Origin: JALEFZ01 sp038527485
GTDB taxonomy: Bacteria > Bacteroidota > Bacteroidia > J057
Length of the DNA: 64,000 nt
Assembly (NCBI GenBank): GCA_038527485.1
Contig: JBCBFT010000011.1
Location: forward strand, 1-64,000
Direction: 5' to 3'
Shown: positions 1 through 8,343 of the stretch, in pieces
Layout: each line of letters begins with the position of its first letter
Position numbering within the stretch: the stretch's first letter is position 1
Notes under the pieces: generated by a model
The model's database searches: none
Told to the model about the DNA's origin: nothing
What the model saw: only the letters and a program-made list of their open reading frames with translations
Position numbers and translations under genes: made by a program

Positions 1-292
1 GCAATATGCCGTTTACGTCCTTTTATTTTTTCCCTCCATCTACACCTATGGTTTCTGAGGAGATGAATGGACCTGACTCAATACTGTGACTATCAATAGC
101 AATCATACTCGATTCTGCCTCTCGGCCTTCTATTCTGACCAAAGTGGATAAGATTTCATTCCAAATGTCATTACGACTCCATTGATAAAAATAATCATAG
201 ACGCTGTTCCAAGGTGGATACTTACTATCGAGGTTACGCCATTGACTTCCTGTACGGCAAATTCACTACGAAAAGGAATAAGTTCTTCACCA
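1..292 (-). pseudogene. IS5-family transposase remnant, cut by window edge
   Basis: Read on the minus strand, this stretch encodes a recognisable IS5-type transposase segment. There is a CRTGSQWRNL block (the family's usual RTGxxWR motif), then a PPWNSVYDYFYQWSR helix region, then AIDSHSIES, which carries the first catalytic Asp, and VDGGKK. After VDGGKK the zero frame hits a stop at about position 25. A -1 shift in the run of six A restores IKGRKRHI, the expected continuation. Upstream of the CRTG block the frame is closed by a TGA, and the usual 40-50 N-terminal residues appear only as out-of-frame traces (GEELIPF). The gene is therefore broken at its 5' end even if the A-run shift is a programmed one. 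The rest lies beyond the left edge. Certain about the family, less so about the limits. Confidence 0.75.
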
Positions 293-302
293 GAAAAGGG
301 GA

Positions 303-332
303 AAGCCTGATAATCCGTTGACTATCAGGCTT
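303..332 (-). terminator. hairpin downstream of tRNA-Phe
   Basis: A perfect 10-bp inverted repeat (AAGCCTGATA / TATCAGGCTT) with a 10-nt loop lies 17 nt beyond the 3' end of the tRNA. T-rich sequence on both sides (CCCCTTTT on the minus strand, ATAATTTTTT on the plus strand) suits a bidirectional intrinsic terminator. It could alternatively be part of the insertion-sequence end. Confidence 0.55.
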
Positions 333-348
333 ATAATTTTTTATCTTG

Positions 349-421
349 TGGTGTGGGGCGGAATCGAACCGCCGACACATGGATTTTCAGTCCATTGCTC
401 TACCAACTGAGCTACCGCACC
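349..421 (-). tRNA. tRNA-Phe (anticodon GAA)
   Basis: A 73-nt cloverleaf can be drawn on the minus strand: acceptor GGTGCGG, U8, D-stem GCTC with TTGG loop, anticodon stem ATGGA/TCCAT around CTGAAAA (anticodon GAA), and T-arm GGCGG-TTCGATT-CCGCC. The discriminator base is A and the CCA end is not encoded (CAA follows). The 3' acceptor strand reads CCACACC, which leaves a C-A mismatch at pair 5:68 where the 5' strand would expect CCGCACC. Everything else is canonical, so this is probably a working tRNA-Phe with an unusual acceptor pair. Confidence 0.95.
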
Positions 422-512
422 GTTCTTCGTTGTTTCGAAGTGGATGCAAATGTAGGGCATGGAATGATTTCTGGCAAGTATTTCAGGGATTTTTTGGGAT
501 ATTTTTTTCAGA

Positions 513-1622
513 TTATCCCTCTATACCTTCGCTCTGCATAGAGGTAACGATGTCTTTTAACCTGATGCTCAGACGCACAGGCTGATGGTCACTGTATTCG
601 AAGTCTAAGTCCATCCCCTTGACCTCGATGATCTCGATGTTGGGGGAAGTCAAATAATAGTCGATGATGAAACGCGAGGTCTCAAACGAATCATATGGCT
701 TGGATACACTGCGGTTGGTCGCCACTGTCGGGTCCCACACCCACTCCCAACCTGCCGCAGGATACTCCTCAGGCACAAATACCTGCGAAAGATAATCGAT
801 CTCAGGAATCTTAAATTTCCCCACGCCCGTAAATCCTGGCGGATACTGATTCCAATCCCCCCCTACCAGGACATAGTTGCCTTTTTCATACTCCGCTAGC
901 AAGACTTCCTTGAGCTGCTCCATCTGCGCGGCTTTGAGGGTGCCATCGTCGTAGGCAGAGTTGTGGGTATTGATGATGACTAAGTCCTTGTTGATGCTAT
1001 CTAGCGCGTAGCGTGTGAGCAGGAAGCAGCGATCAAGGTGAAACAACTTGGTCGGCCAAGCATAGTTGCCTTCGAAAGCATAACGCGTAGCCTCCTTGGG
1101 CGTGATCCGCGTCATACTCCACAAGCCCGAGTGGACTTCTCCATAAGGCTCAAAAAAAGGTACAGGCACAAAGCCCACTTGATAATTGGTCCCAAAATAT
1201 CCCTGGAATCCCGATACGCCTAGCTGCAATTCGCTCGCATGGTCTACATGGTAACTTCTAGCTGCATCTTTGTCGACTTCTTGTAGCAAGAAAAAATCCG
1301 TTTGGTCAGCCAGACCCTGCACAATCGTGCGGATTCCCGCAAAATTTTTCTTCGAAATCTCCTCACTAGGACGTACCATGTCTCCCCCACTCATGAAAAA
1401 ATCAGACTCCTCGCCCAAACCTGCATATCCTAAGTTCCAGATAAGGAAGGAAAGGGTATCTCGCGAATGAACCTGCCCTGGCGCTCCTTCGATCTTCAGT
1501 ACCGTAGTCGGAGGAGGCGTATAATCCGTAAACTGGCCATAAAGGATCACACTAATCACATAGAGAGCTGCCAAAATCACTAGAATGAGCCCCCCTCTTA
1601 AAATACCTTTGACAATAGACAT
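513..1622 (-). CDS. endonuclease/exonuclease/phosphatase (EEP) family protein, membrane anchored
   Basis: A 369-residue protein of the EEP superfamily (DNase I-like fold: Mg-dependent phosphodiesterases acting on nucleic acids, inositol phosphates or lipids). The expected catalytic blocks occur in order: IWNLGY with Asn63, LLQEVD with Glu115, INTHNS with His220, VGGDWNQ with Asp256 and Asn258, and YSDHQPV with Asp345 and His346. All the active-site residues are therefore present. One hydrophobic segment at residues 9-28 predicts a membrane anchor with the domain outside the cytoplasm. The start is placed at the ATG just before this segment; an in-frame ATG 34 codons upstream would add an implausible leader. 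The substrate cannot be told from sequence. The gene stands alone between the tRNA and the divergent fic gene. Confidence 0.85.
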   Translation of the reverse strand: MSIVKGILRGGLILVILAALYVISVILYGQFTDYTPPPTTVLKIEGAPGQVHSRDTLSFLIWNLGYAGLGEESDFFMSGGDMVRPSEEISKKNFAGIRTIVQGLADQTDFFLLQEVDKDAARSYHVDHASELQLGVSGFQGYFGTNYQVGFVPVPFFEPYGEVHSGLWSMTRITPKEATRYAFEGNYAWPTKLFHLDRCFLLTRYALDSINKDLVIINTHNSAYDDGTLKAAQMEQLKEVLLAEYEKGNYVLVGGDWNQYPPGFTGVGKFKIPEIDYLSQVFVPEEYPAAGWEWVWDPTVATNRSVSKPYDSFETSRFIIDYYLTSPNIEIIEVKGMDLDFEYSDHQPVRLSIRLKDIVTSMQSEGIEG

Positions 1623-1778
1623 GTAGTAGTTATTTGTGTAGCCGAATATACGAATATTCGATTCACATAAAGCTGAACGAACAACAAGAGAAGATATCCA
1701 TCCGTAAAAAATACTAGCAATCAATCATCTCTACTTGCCAAGTTCTGTACTTTCTCTCAACTTCGTGCAGAAGCAAGT

Positions 1779-3170
1779 ATGGTATCCCAATTTTCGAAAA
1801 TGGATTTTCTCCCCAAAATAGATCAACTACAACAAGCCATCGCAGATCATGGTCCCTGGGATGACGGTGTGCGCCGAAAAGTCGAGCATAAGCTCAGATT
1901 GGATTGGAATTATCATTCTCAGTCGATTGAGGGGGGAACGCTTACGAAGAAAGAGACGAGAACCATCATGGCGGGCATGGTCAACGTGGAAGCAGATAAA
2001 CCACTGAAAGATGTCCTGGAGATGCAAAAACATGATGAGCTCATACAGGAGATCATGCAGATTGGAAAAAATGAAATGAGACTATCCGAAAAACGGATTC
2101 GTCAGATTCATCAAGCCATCATGTATGAAACAGTTCCTGAAAGACAAAAGCAAATCGGCAATTGGAAAACAGAGGCCAATGAGATCATCAACTATAGAGG
2201 GGAGAAATTTGTGTTTACACATCCATCAGAAGTTCCTGTCAAGATTCATGAGCTATTAAATCAGACCAATGCCAATTGGGATAAGCTTAGCATACAAAAA
2301 AGGAGCAAAGAGGTTAAGCATCCTGTTCTCATGGCTTTTGATTTTCATTTGGAATATTTGACGATCCACCCCTTTTATGATGGAAATGGCCGCACAGCAC
2401 GTATCCTCCTTAATCTCATCTTGATTGCATTTGGCTATCCTCCTCTCATCGTCAAAACCGACGACAAAGATGCCTACTATCGTTATCTCTCAGAAATACA
2501 AGGATATGGAGCAACTAAAGACTTGTACTATGCGTTCATGGGTGGCTTACTCATCCGCTCTCAAGAATTGATTCTTTCAGCATTGAAGGGTGAGGAAATA
2601 GAAGAAGTAGGTGACCTTATCAAGCACATCGAGCTATTTCAAAAGGAACAACAGGCACGGGCAAATGGATTGGAGCCAATCAAGTACTCAGAGGTAGTTT
2701 TCCAGCATGTTTACCAGCACATACTCCTTCCCTTCTATGAAGAAGTCAGAGAAAAAACAAAAGTATTTGACCCCTCTTTTAATGCCAGAGAAGAGAAGAT
2801 TTATACAGATGTGTTAATTGAAAATAGCGGAGGCACAAAATATAGGGAAGAATTATTTATTGCACTCTCATTAAACGAAAAAGTTCATATAGAAAATCTC
2901 CACCCGCAGCCATACAAATTCAACCTCGATATCTTATGGAAGGAATATCGTTATAATCCTGTATCTCCTTTCTCGATGGGTGTAGAAGTATATGTAAGCT
3001 TTGAGAACTATAATTTGTCTGTCAAACGCTCAGTTGGAGAAAAGATACATGTCATTCTAGAAGATAGTTATGCGCAATTGATGTTGGGAAGGAAACATTT
3101 AGCTCATGAGGTCAAACCTACCATCGCACAAATTTTCGAAGATCAAAAAAGACGTATTGCAAATGCTTGA
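1779..3170 (+). CDS. Fic family protein (probable AMP-transferase)
   Basis: A 463-residue Fic-domain protein. Fic enzymes usually transfer AMP from ATP to hydroxyl groups of target proteins. The canonical active-site loop HPFYDGNGRTAR starts at His197, with the catalytic His, the Gly-Asn-Gly anion hole and the Arg all intact. Near the N-terminus, S47-x3-E51-G52 matches the (S/T)xxxE(G/N) inhibitory helix, so this looks like a class II Fic protein whose own N-terminal glutamate blocks the ATP site. The C-terminal 200 residues are unrecognised. No separate antitoxin gene lies beside it, consistent with built-in inhibition. An ATG seven codons downstream (position 1800) is an alternative start. 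The target protein is unknown. Confidence 0.9.
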   Translation: MVSQFSKMDFLPKIDQLQQAIADHGPWDDGVRRKVEHKLRLDWNYHSQSIEGGTLTKKETRTIMAGMVNVEADKPLKDVLEMQKHDELIQEIMQIGKNEMRLSEKRIRQIHQAIMYETVPERQKQIGNWKTEANEIINYRGEKFVFTHPSEVPVKIHELLNQTNANWDKLSIQKRSKEVKHPVLMAFDFHLEYLTIHPFYDGNGRTARILLNLILIAFGYPPLIVKTDDKDAYYRYLSEIQGYGATKDLYYAFMGGLLIRSQELILSALKGEEIEEVGDLIKHIELFQKEQQARANGLEPIKYSEVVFQHVYQHILLPFYEEVREKTKVFDPSFNAREEKIYTDVLIENSGGTKYREELFIALSLNEKVHIENLHPQPYKFNLDILWKEYRYNPVSPFSMGVEVYVSFENYNLSVKRSVGEKIHVILEDSYAQLMLGRKHLAHEVKPTIAQIFEDQKRRIANA

Positions 3171-3199
3171 TTAAGTATGCCATTGCCTCACTGCTCCGT

Positions 3200-3451
3200 T
3201 CATTCTAACGAATCCCTGATCACACTATCTCCCCTCGAAATAAACATTCTCATATCCAACTTTCCTGACATCTCATAGCCTGAATCCGCAGTTGCTCCCT
3301 CTCGAAAGTCCAAACTCCCCGCATACTCATATTTTTCCTCTTCCACCACCTGTACTGCCACCTGATCTTGGCCAATCCTCCAAAGGACCGCCACTAACAC
3401 AATCAAAGTAGACAAACTCAAAGTCAGATATCTTACCTTCATAAAACGCAC
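3200..3451 (-). CDS. small single-pass membrane protein, partial look-alike of the TonB-like neighbour
   Basis: An 83-residue protein with one N-terminal hydrophobic helix (about residues 8-25) and a short acidic tail. The segment EEEKYEYAGSLDF just after the helix resembles GDEDKYEVMGSFDF in the larger TonB-like protein encoded immediately upstream on the same strand. The pair therefore probably arose by duplication, with this copy lacking the proline-rich linker and C-terminal domain. There is no lipobox. A start at Met4 is equally possible. No function is assigned; the shared juxtamembrane motif suggests both sit in the same inner-membrane complex (inference). Confidence 0.6.
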   Translation of the reverse strand: MRFMKVRYLTLSLSTLIVLVAVLWRIGQDQVAVQVVEEEKYEYAGSLDFREGATADSGYEMSGKLDMRMFISRGDSVIRDSLE

Positions 3452-3509
3452 TTAAAAAAATCCTAGAACCTATCGTCCCTGACGGCTTTCCTCAACAAAG
3501 GCAGTGTAT

Positions 3510-3540
3510 AAAAAAAGACCGCCCACAAGTGAACAGCCTC
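3510..3540 (-). terminator. probable intrinsic terminator of the TonB-like gene
   Basis: On the minus strand a short hairpin (AGGCTG pairing with CGGTCT through G-U pairs) is followed directly by a run of seven T. It lies 25 nt after the stop codon of the TonB-like gene. Confidence 0.5.
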
Positions 3541-3565
3541 TCTATATCATATATCCGATGAGGAT

Positions 3566-4492
3566 TTATTTCAACTTAAATGTAATCGTCACCGTGACCG
3601 TCTGACGCTTCCCCTTGGAGAATTTCCAACGATAGATAGCCAATTCTCCTGCTTTCTTGATGCCCAACTGGTTGGGCTGGACCAGCGATACGGCACGCAC
3701 ACTCTGCACAGATCCATCAGGACCAATGGTGAACTTATAGGTAATCCGCCCCTCTTCTTGCACAGTGTAAGAGGGCTTTGTCAACGTAATCGGCTTACGT
3801 CCGATCAGACCCTGCCCTTCTCCCACGCCGAAGCTGTATAAGCCATCAGGATCGAGGACTTTGACATCGTCGGCACCTGAATTGCCTGTGCCCGAATCTG
3901 CATTGCCATCGTTAGAGCCTCCACCTGTATTCTCAAAGGTCAGGAATTCCTCATCTTCCTCTTCTGATGGATCAGAACTAGAACCTGTATTGTTGGGAGA
4001 TTCTTGTTGAGGAGTATTAGTTTCAACCGTGGTAGGTGTCGTCGGAGGTGTCTCCTGCGGCTGCGGATCTGTAGCGGGTGGCTGGGTGACAGGCGCAGGA
4101 TTCTCTGAGGTAATGATCTCTGAAGGTGTCGGATTGGCGTCGGATGGCGTAGCTGCTTCTGTAGGAGCCGCAGGCGCAGGTGTATTTTGCTGGGGCTGCT
4201 GTACGGGCTGTGGCTGCGGATTGGGAGACGGCGTCGGATTCTCTACAGGCGGATCGAAATTGTTGATGTTTCGACTTCCCTGGCTAAAATCTCCAAAGTC
4301 AAAGCTGCCCATGACCTCGTACTTGTCCTCATCTCCAATCTGCTGCATCTCGCTTTCGCGAAATAGCTCCGAGATCAATAAAAGAGACGCCAGCACAAGC
4401 ATGATGATCGTGGTGATCGTCGCACTGATACGATTATTTTGCGCCTCTACTTTGGCGATCCGCTGCTTAAATATAATATCGGCTGATGACAT
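3566..4492 (-). CDS. TonB-like energy transducer protein
   Basis: A 308-residue protein with TonB architecture. It has a short cytoplasmic N-terminus, a transmembrane helix at about residues 23-41, a long Pro/Gln/Thr-rich linker (about 85-175) able to span the periplasm, a Ser/Gly/Asp-rich stretch, and a C-terminal beta-alpha-beta domain (about 220-308). The C-terminal domain contains FTIGPDGSVQSVRAV and a terminal YRWKFSKGK...VTVTITFKLK strand, as in TonB/AgmX-type domains. TonB proteins couple inner-membrane proton motive force (through ExbB/ExbD) to outer-membrane receptors. No exbB or exbD is adjacent, and the N-terminus is longer and more polar than that of classical TonB, so a role in another trans-envelope system is possible. 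A terminator follows the gene. Confidence 0.75.
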   Translation of the reverse strand: MSSADIIFKQRIAKVEAQNNRISATITTIIMLVLASLLLISELFRESEMQQIGDEDKYEVMGSFDFGDFSQGSRNINNFDPPVENPTPSPNPQPQPVQQPQQNTPAPAAPTEAATPSDANPTPSEIITSENPAPVTQPPATDPQPQETPPTTPTTVETNTPQQESPNNTGSSSDPSEEEDEEFLTFENTGGGSNDGNADSGTGNSGADDVKVLDPDGLYSFGVGEGQGLIGRKPITLTKPSYTVQEEGRITYKFTIGPDGSVQSVRAVSLVQPNQLGIKKAGELAIYRWKFSKGKRQTVTVTITFKLK

Positions 4493-4651
4493 GTATTTCG
4501 AATCAAGTAATGAGTAGACAGAGTTTTCACTTACATTTTCACCCTGTCAGCTGATAGAATCGGAGGAAATCATCTTTACAAAGACATCCCTATTTTAAAG
4601 ATGATGCATAAAGAAAATTCCACAATTCTTTTGATCATTCACCAAAAAGCG

Positions 4652-4688
4652 AAAAAAATAAGGACAATTCAACTGTAAACTGTCCTTA
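4652..4688 (-). terminator. intrinsic terminator of the thioredoxin-like gene
   Basis: On the minus strand the 8-bp stem TAAGGACA/TGTCCTTA with a 14-nt loop is followed by a run of seven T, about 30 nt after the stop codon. Confidence 0.85.
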
Positions 4689-4717
4689 TTCCCTCTACGT
4701 ATCCTTATTTTTTGAGG

Positions 4718-5332
4718 TTACACCTTTTCAAATTCTCTCAAAAGGGTCAATAACTCCTCCTGCGTACTGACTGTCCTATTTTTCGCGTACCAAAGCTGTA
4801 CGCCCTTGACAAACTCTGTATAAGGTGGCTTAGGTTCAGGCAAAGCCTTATAAGCCATTACCATTTTTTGCGCCTCTGCGGGCCTCGGTCCCCAAGTACC
4901 CAGTTCTTCTCCTGTATCTGCATCAAAAAAGATGGTCTTAGGAATAGACCTTGCGCCTCCTGTCAGATAGCGATCCATCAGCTCTAGATGTTCATCTCGT
5001 AGAACCAGATGATGCGTAATCTTATCCGATTGCTGAGCAATGGCATCGATGATCGGTAGATTCTGCGCGGCGTCCCCACACCAAGCCTCCGTAATCGTCA
5101 AAAATGTATATCGACGACTCAGGTTTTCCAGCAAAGGCTTCCATGCTGGGGACAGTTTGAGCCGCTTGTCTAGGCGGTCCATCCGCTGCTGATTCAGCTG
5201 AGTATAAAAAATATAATCCTCCGATTGGTTCGGTCCTGTCGTCTTCCCTTCGCTCAATAGCTGCGCTACCATCGTACGATAATGCGCATAATCAAAGCTC
5301 TTCTCTATTTTCTCTTGGATCAATGCATCCAT
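4718..5332 (-). CDS. thioredoxin-fold protein with WCGD active site
   Basis: A 204-residue cytoplasmic protein with a thioredoxin fold, similar to the Bacteroidota group usually annotated as thioredoxin family (Thioredoxin_9-like). The strand FLTITEAWCGDAAQN places Trp84-Cys85-Gly86-Asp87 where thioredoxins have WCGPC, so the resolving cysteine is replaced. The cis-proline is present in ARSIPKTIFF (Pro131). An N-terminal helical region of about 70 residues precedes the fold. With one cysteine it cannot form the usual intramolecular disulfide; a monothiol role or partner-assisted reduction is likely (inference). It is next to a bacilliredoxin on the same strand, but each gene has its own terminator, so they are probably separate transcripts. 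Confidence 0.8.
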   Translation of the reverse strand: MDALIQEKIEKSFDYAHYRTMVAQLLSEGKTTGPNQSEDYIFYTQLNQQRMDRLDKRLKLSPAWKPLLENLSRRYTFLTITEAWCGDAAQNLPIIDAIAQQSDKITHHLVLRDEHLELMDRYLTGGARSIPKTIFFDADTGEELGTWGPRPAEAQKMVMAYKALPEPKPPYTEFVKGVQLWYAKNRTVSTQEELLTLLREFEKV

Positions 5333-5458
5333 CTTCTTGATTAATTTTTTATGAAATGACTTTGCCTCCTATCATTTATGCAAATGAAATCCTCAGATGA
5401 TTGTTTATTTGTCTCCTTGAGGACAGTGGTTCGGAGGCCAGTGTTCAGTGTGCAGCAT

Positions 5459-5486
5459 AAAAAAACAGGACCTATACAGATCCTGT
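5459..5486 (-). terminator. intrinsic terminator downstream of bacilliredoxin
   Basis: On the minus strand ACAGGATC pairs with GGTCCTGT across a 6-nt loop and runs into seven T. It is the first strong hairpin after the bacilliredoxin gene, about 100 nt past its stop. Confidence 0.8.
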
Positions 5487-5583
5487 CTTGTCTTGGTGGA
5501 AAAAGAGAATCAACTATTCTCGATCTCTATATTCTCTGGAAGCAGAAAAGTCTTTGTCGACGCTCTCCTCCCCGTTCTTAATC

Positions 5584-5997
5584 TTAGCAATATTCTTCGA
5601 ATGCTGCTGACAAGTTGGCTGCGATCAAAGCCGCAGGACGACCTTCAATATGATGACGCTCGATGACATGCACAAGCTGTCCATCTTTGAAAAGCGCAAT
5701 GGAAGGAGAAGAAGGAGGATAGGGAAGCATATACTCACGTGCACGCTTTGTTGCATCGAAGTCTACACCTGCAAAAGTAGTTACGAGGTTATCGGGCTTC
5801 TTCTCTCCTTGGATAGAAGCAATCACACCAGGACGGGCGGCTCCAGCTGCACATCCGCAGACAGAGTTCACTACCAAGAGTGTCGTACCTTCTGAATTGT
5901 TAAGCGTGCTTTCTACTTCTTCTACTGTCTTAAGAGAAGTGAAGCCGGCACCTTCTAGCTCGGCTGCCATTGGGGCTGTTAAATGCTCTGGGTACAT
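5584..5997 (-). CDS. BrxA/BrxB family bacilliredoxin
   Basis: A 137-residue protein of the BrxA/BrxB (YphP/YqiW, formerly DUF1094) family. Family members have a thioredoxin fold with a CGC active site and remove bacillithiol from S-bacillithiolated proteins. The sequence VVNSVCGCAAGAARP gives Cys47-Gly48-Cys49, the diagnostic motif, and the length is normal for the family. The N-terminal MYPEHLTAPMAAEL is also typical. Its presence suggests the organism makes bacillithiol or a similar low-molecular-weight thiol (inference). The preceding 265 nt up to the divergent gene at 6263 hold both promoters. Confidence 0.92.
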   Translation of the reverse strand: MYPEHLTAPMAAELEGAGFTSLKTVEEVESTLNNSEGTTLLVVNSVCGCAAGAARPGVIASIQGEKKPDNLVTTFAGVDFDATKRAREYMLPYPPSSPSIALFKDGQLVHVIERHHIEGRPAALIAANLSAAFEEYC

Positions 5998-6262
5998 TGT
6001 TCGATATTTTTTTTGAAAAAAGTTCTAAAACAAAAGAGACTAGAGAGAGGGATGCTTCGTTATGCAACAGAATAATGGAAATTACACTGTATATTTCACC
6101 CCTGTTTTAATCTTTAAAATACGCAATCGACTCATTTGTTCAAATGAAACGATGAAAAGTATACGATTTTTTTAATTTAATGTTGCAACACATTTACCTT
6201 GAATTAAAAGTTAATAGATACTTTACACGCTTCTTTGAGCTATTGCGTAATTTCAACCCGAT

Positions 6263-8335
6263 ATGAAGTATCTGTACCTATTGTTCGCAGGATTGGTTGG
6301 AGGACTCCACCTGCATGCTCAGCAAACCGATGTTTACGACGAGAAAGTAACCTCAGCAGGGCAAATCGCTGCTACGGTCAGCAACCTAGGGATTATTGGC
6401 AACGCGTTTAGCGGTAGCTTTAATGTAGAGGGATTTCCCTCTTGCGAGTTTCCCGTAGGGTCCAATGTCGAACACCTCTTCCAAGGCGGACTATGGATCG
6501 GAGGACTGGTCAATGGGCAAGTAGCCGTGACGACTGGAGCCGTGGATGATCCAACAGGCTATTCTACAGGAAAAGGAGGATTTGAATATACATCTGCCGA
6601 ACCTCTGACGACGATCTCGTCTTTGATCGACAATCCCAACTTCCGTCCTGACGCGATCTCTCACCAAGATTATATTTCCACCTTCACGGATACTAGTATT
6701 ACCGTCAAGACAGGAACAGCTGAGATTCCAATCAATGGACACATCCGCCCCTTAGGGGTAAAAATTGATTTCCGTACACTTAATTGGAACTTTGACTTCG
6801 CCAACTTCTTCCTCATCCTCAATTTTGAGATTGAAAATGTGACGAATCGTGACATAGACTCTGTCTTTGTGGGATACTGGACGGATGGTGTGATCCGAAA
6901 TGTGACCATCACCCCACCTGGAGGGACCCCATTTTTTAACAAAGGAGGAAATGGCTTCATAGACTCGATCAGCATGGGCTATGAGTTCGATGCAACGGGT
7001 GATCCTGGATTCACAGACAGCTACATCGCGACCAAATACCTAGGGTCAGACATCGATGGCTTCCCTTCTACTTCACCTAATTTCAAAGTTCACTTCAATA
7101 CCTGGCAGTTTAGAGAGTCAAATGATCCTTTATTTTTTGCCCCTGGAAATGACAACCAGCGCTACAGTAAAATGTCTCAGGGTATGAATTTCCTTCCCCA
7201 ATGGGAAGATATCCAAGTCAATATCAACGAAGCGAATAACCGTTCCAATCTGATTGCAGCAGGGCCCTATGCCAAGCTCAGACCAGGAGAAAAGCTGACA
7301 GTCGCTTTTGCCATTGTCTGCGCCAAACGCGTACTCGACGGGCTTCCAGCCTCTGCCAATACGCCCAAGCAAAGAGAAAATCTTCTCCAGAATGCAGGCT
7401 GGGCACAAACCGCCTACAATGGCGAAGACCTTAACGGAAATGGCATACTCGATGATGGCGAGGATCTCGACAGAGACGGAGAAATCACACGATTCATTCT
7501 CCCTGCACCTCCCAATATTCCCAACACAAAAGTTGTGGCGCGCGACAATGCCATTGATGTATTTTGGGGAAGAAATTCACTCGCTTCCATCGATCCGATC
7601 TCAAAAGAGCAAGACTTCGAAGGCTTCCGACTGTACAAGACCCAAATCGGATTCGATGTAGATCCCTCAGAGGGCATCATCTCCCAACTAAAACTCGTCG
7701 GCCAATGGGACTCCACAGGAAATGACCTCTTCTTCGAAACCAGTTTCAGTGACATCACCCTGGATGAACCCGTCACATTTGAGGGAGATTCGACTGTCTA
7801 CTACTATAAGTATACCTTCGAAAATGTAGCTGATGGATGGCAGCACGCCATCGCGCTCACAGCTTTTGATCGTGGAGATGAAGTAAATGGCGTAGAATCA
7901 CTAGAATCCAGTAGAGCTACCAATATTTTCCGTGTATTTACGGGTACCCCACCCAATGAAGGCTTTGCAATGGGTGATCCTTTTGTGTTCCCCAATCCCT
8001 ACTATGCCAGAGCCGACTGGGAAGGAATCAGTGAGTTTGAGGAAGACCGAAAACTATACTTTGCCAATCTTCCTGAGCGTTGCCAAATACGGATCTATAC
8101 CGCAGCAGGAGACTTAGTGGATGTCATCGAGCATGATCAGGACTACAATGGAAGCGACATTCGATGGTTCACAACCTACGCCAATCCCGACGAAAATGTA
8201 TTCTCAGGTGGTCTACACGGCTGGGACTTACTTTCACAAAATACACAGATCATCGCAAGAGGACTCTATCTCTTCGTCGTCATCGACGAGGCCACAGGTC
8301 AGAAGAGAAGGGGGAAGTTTGTGATTATAAAATAA
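6263..8335 (+). CDS. large secreted beta-rich protein with calcium-loop-like motif
   Basis: A 690-residue exported protein; a signal peptide is evident at residues 1-19 (MKYLYLLFAGLVGG...HAQ). The body is beta-rich without a domain I can name. Residues 386-412 contain the acidic repeat DLNGNGILDDGEDLDRDGE, which resembles EF-hand/dockerin-type calcium loops. The C-terminal 110 residues begin with FPNPYYARADWEG and end in an IIARGLYLFVVIDE...KFVIIK strand, resembling the FlgD-like/T9SS-associated Ig folds at the ends of many Bacteroidota surface proteins, though not a textbook type A signal. It is the first of three large exported proteins in a row (with 8450 and 10883), which suggests one cell-surface system. 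The exact function is unknown. Confidence 0.7.
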   Translation: MKYLYLLFAGLVGGLHLHAQQTDVYDEKVTSAGQIAATVSNLGIIGNAFSGSFNVEGFPSCEFPVGSNVEHLFQGGLWIGGLVNGQVAVTTGAVDDPTGYSTGKGGFEYTSAEPLTTISSLIDNPNFRPDAISHQDYISTFTDTSITVKTGTAEIPINGHIRPLGVKIDFRTLNWNFDFANFFLILNFEIENVTNRDIDSVFVGYWTDGVIRNVTITPPGGTPFFNKGGNGFIDSISMGYEFDATGDPGFTDSYIATKYLGSDIDGFPSTSPNFKVHFNTWQFRESNDPLFFAPGNDNQRYSKMSQGMNFLPQWEDIQVNINEANNRSNLIAAGPYAKLRPGEKLTVAFAIVCAKRVLDGLPASANTPKQRENLLQNAGWAQTAYNGEDLNGNGILDDGEDLDRDGEITRFILPAPPNIPNTKVVARDNAIDVFWGRNSLASIDPISKEQDFEGFRLYKTQIGFDVDPSEGIISQLKLVGQWDSTGNDLFFETSFSDITLDEPVTFEGDSTVYYYKYTFENVADGWQHAIALTAFDRGDEVNGVESLESSRATNIFRVFTGTPPNEGFAMGDPFVFPNPYYARADWEGISEFEEDRKLYFANLPERCQIRIYTAAGDLVDVIEHDQDYNGSDIRWFTTYANPDENVFSGGLHGWDLLSQNTQIIARGLYLFVVIDEATGQKRRGKFVIIK

Positions 8336-8343
8336 TAGATGCG

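Noticed and set aside
1779..3170. Two-gene Fic toxin-antitoxin system
   Set aside because: The neighbouring small gene is on the other strand and resembles the TonB-like protein; the inhibitory motif is inside the Fic protein itself.
4029..4517. 162-codon plus-strand open frame opposite the TonB-like gene
   Set aside because: It is the antisense of the proline-rich linker; its Gly/Val/Ser-rich translation is a composition artefact.
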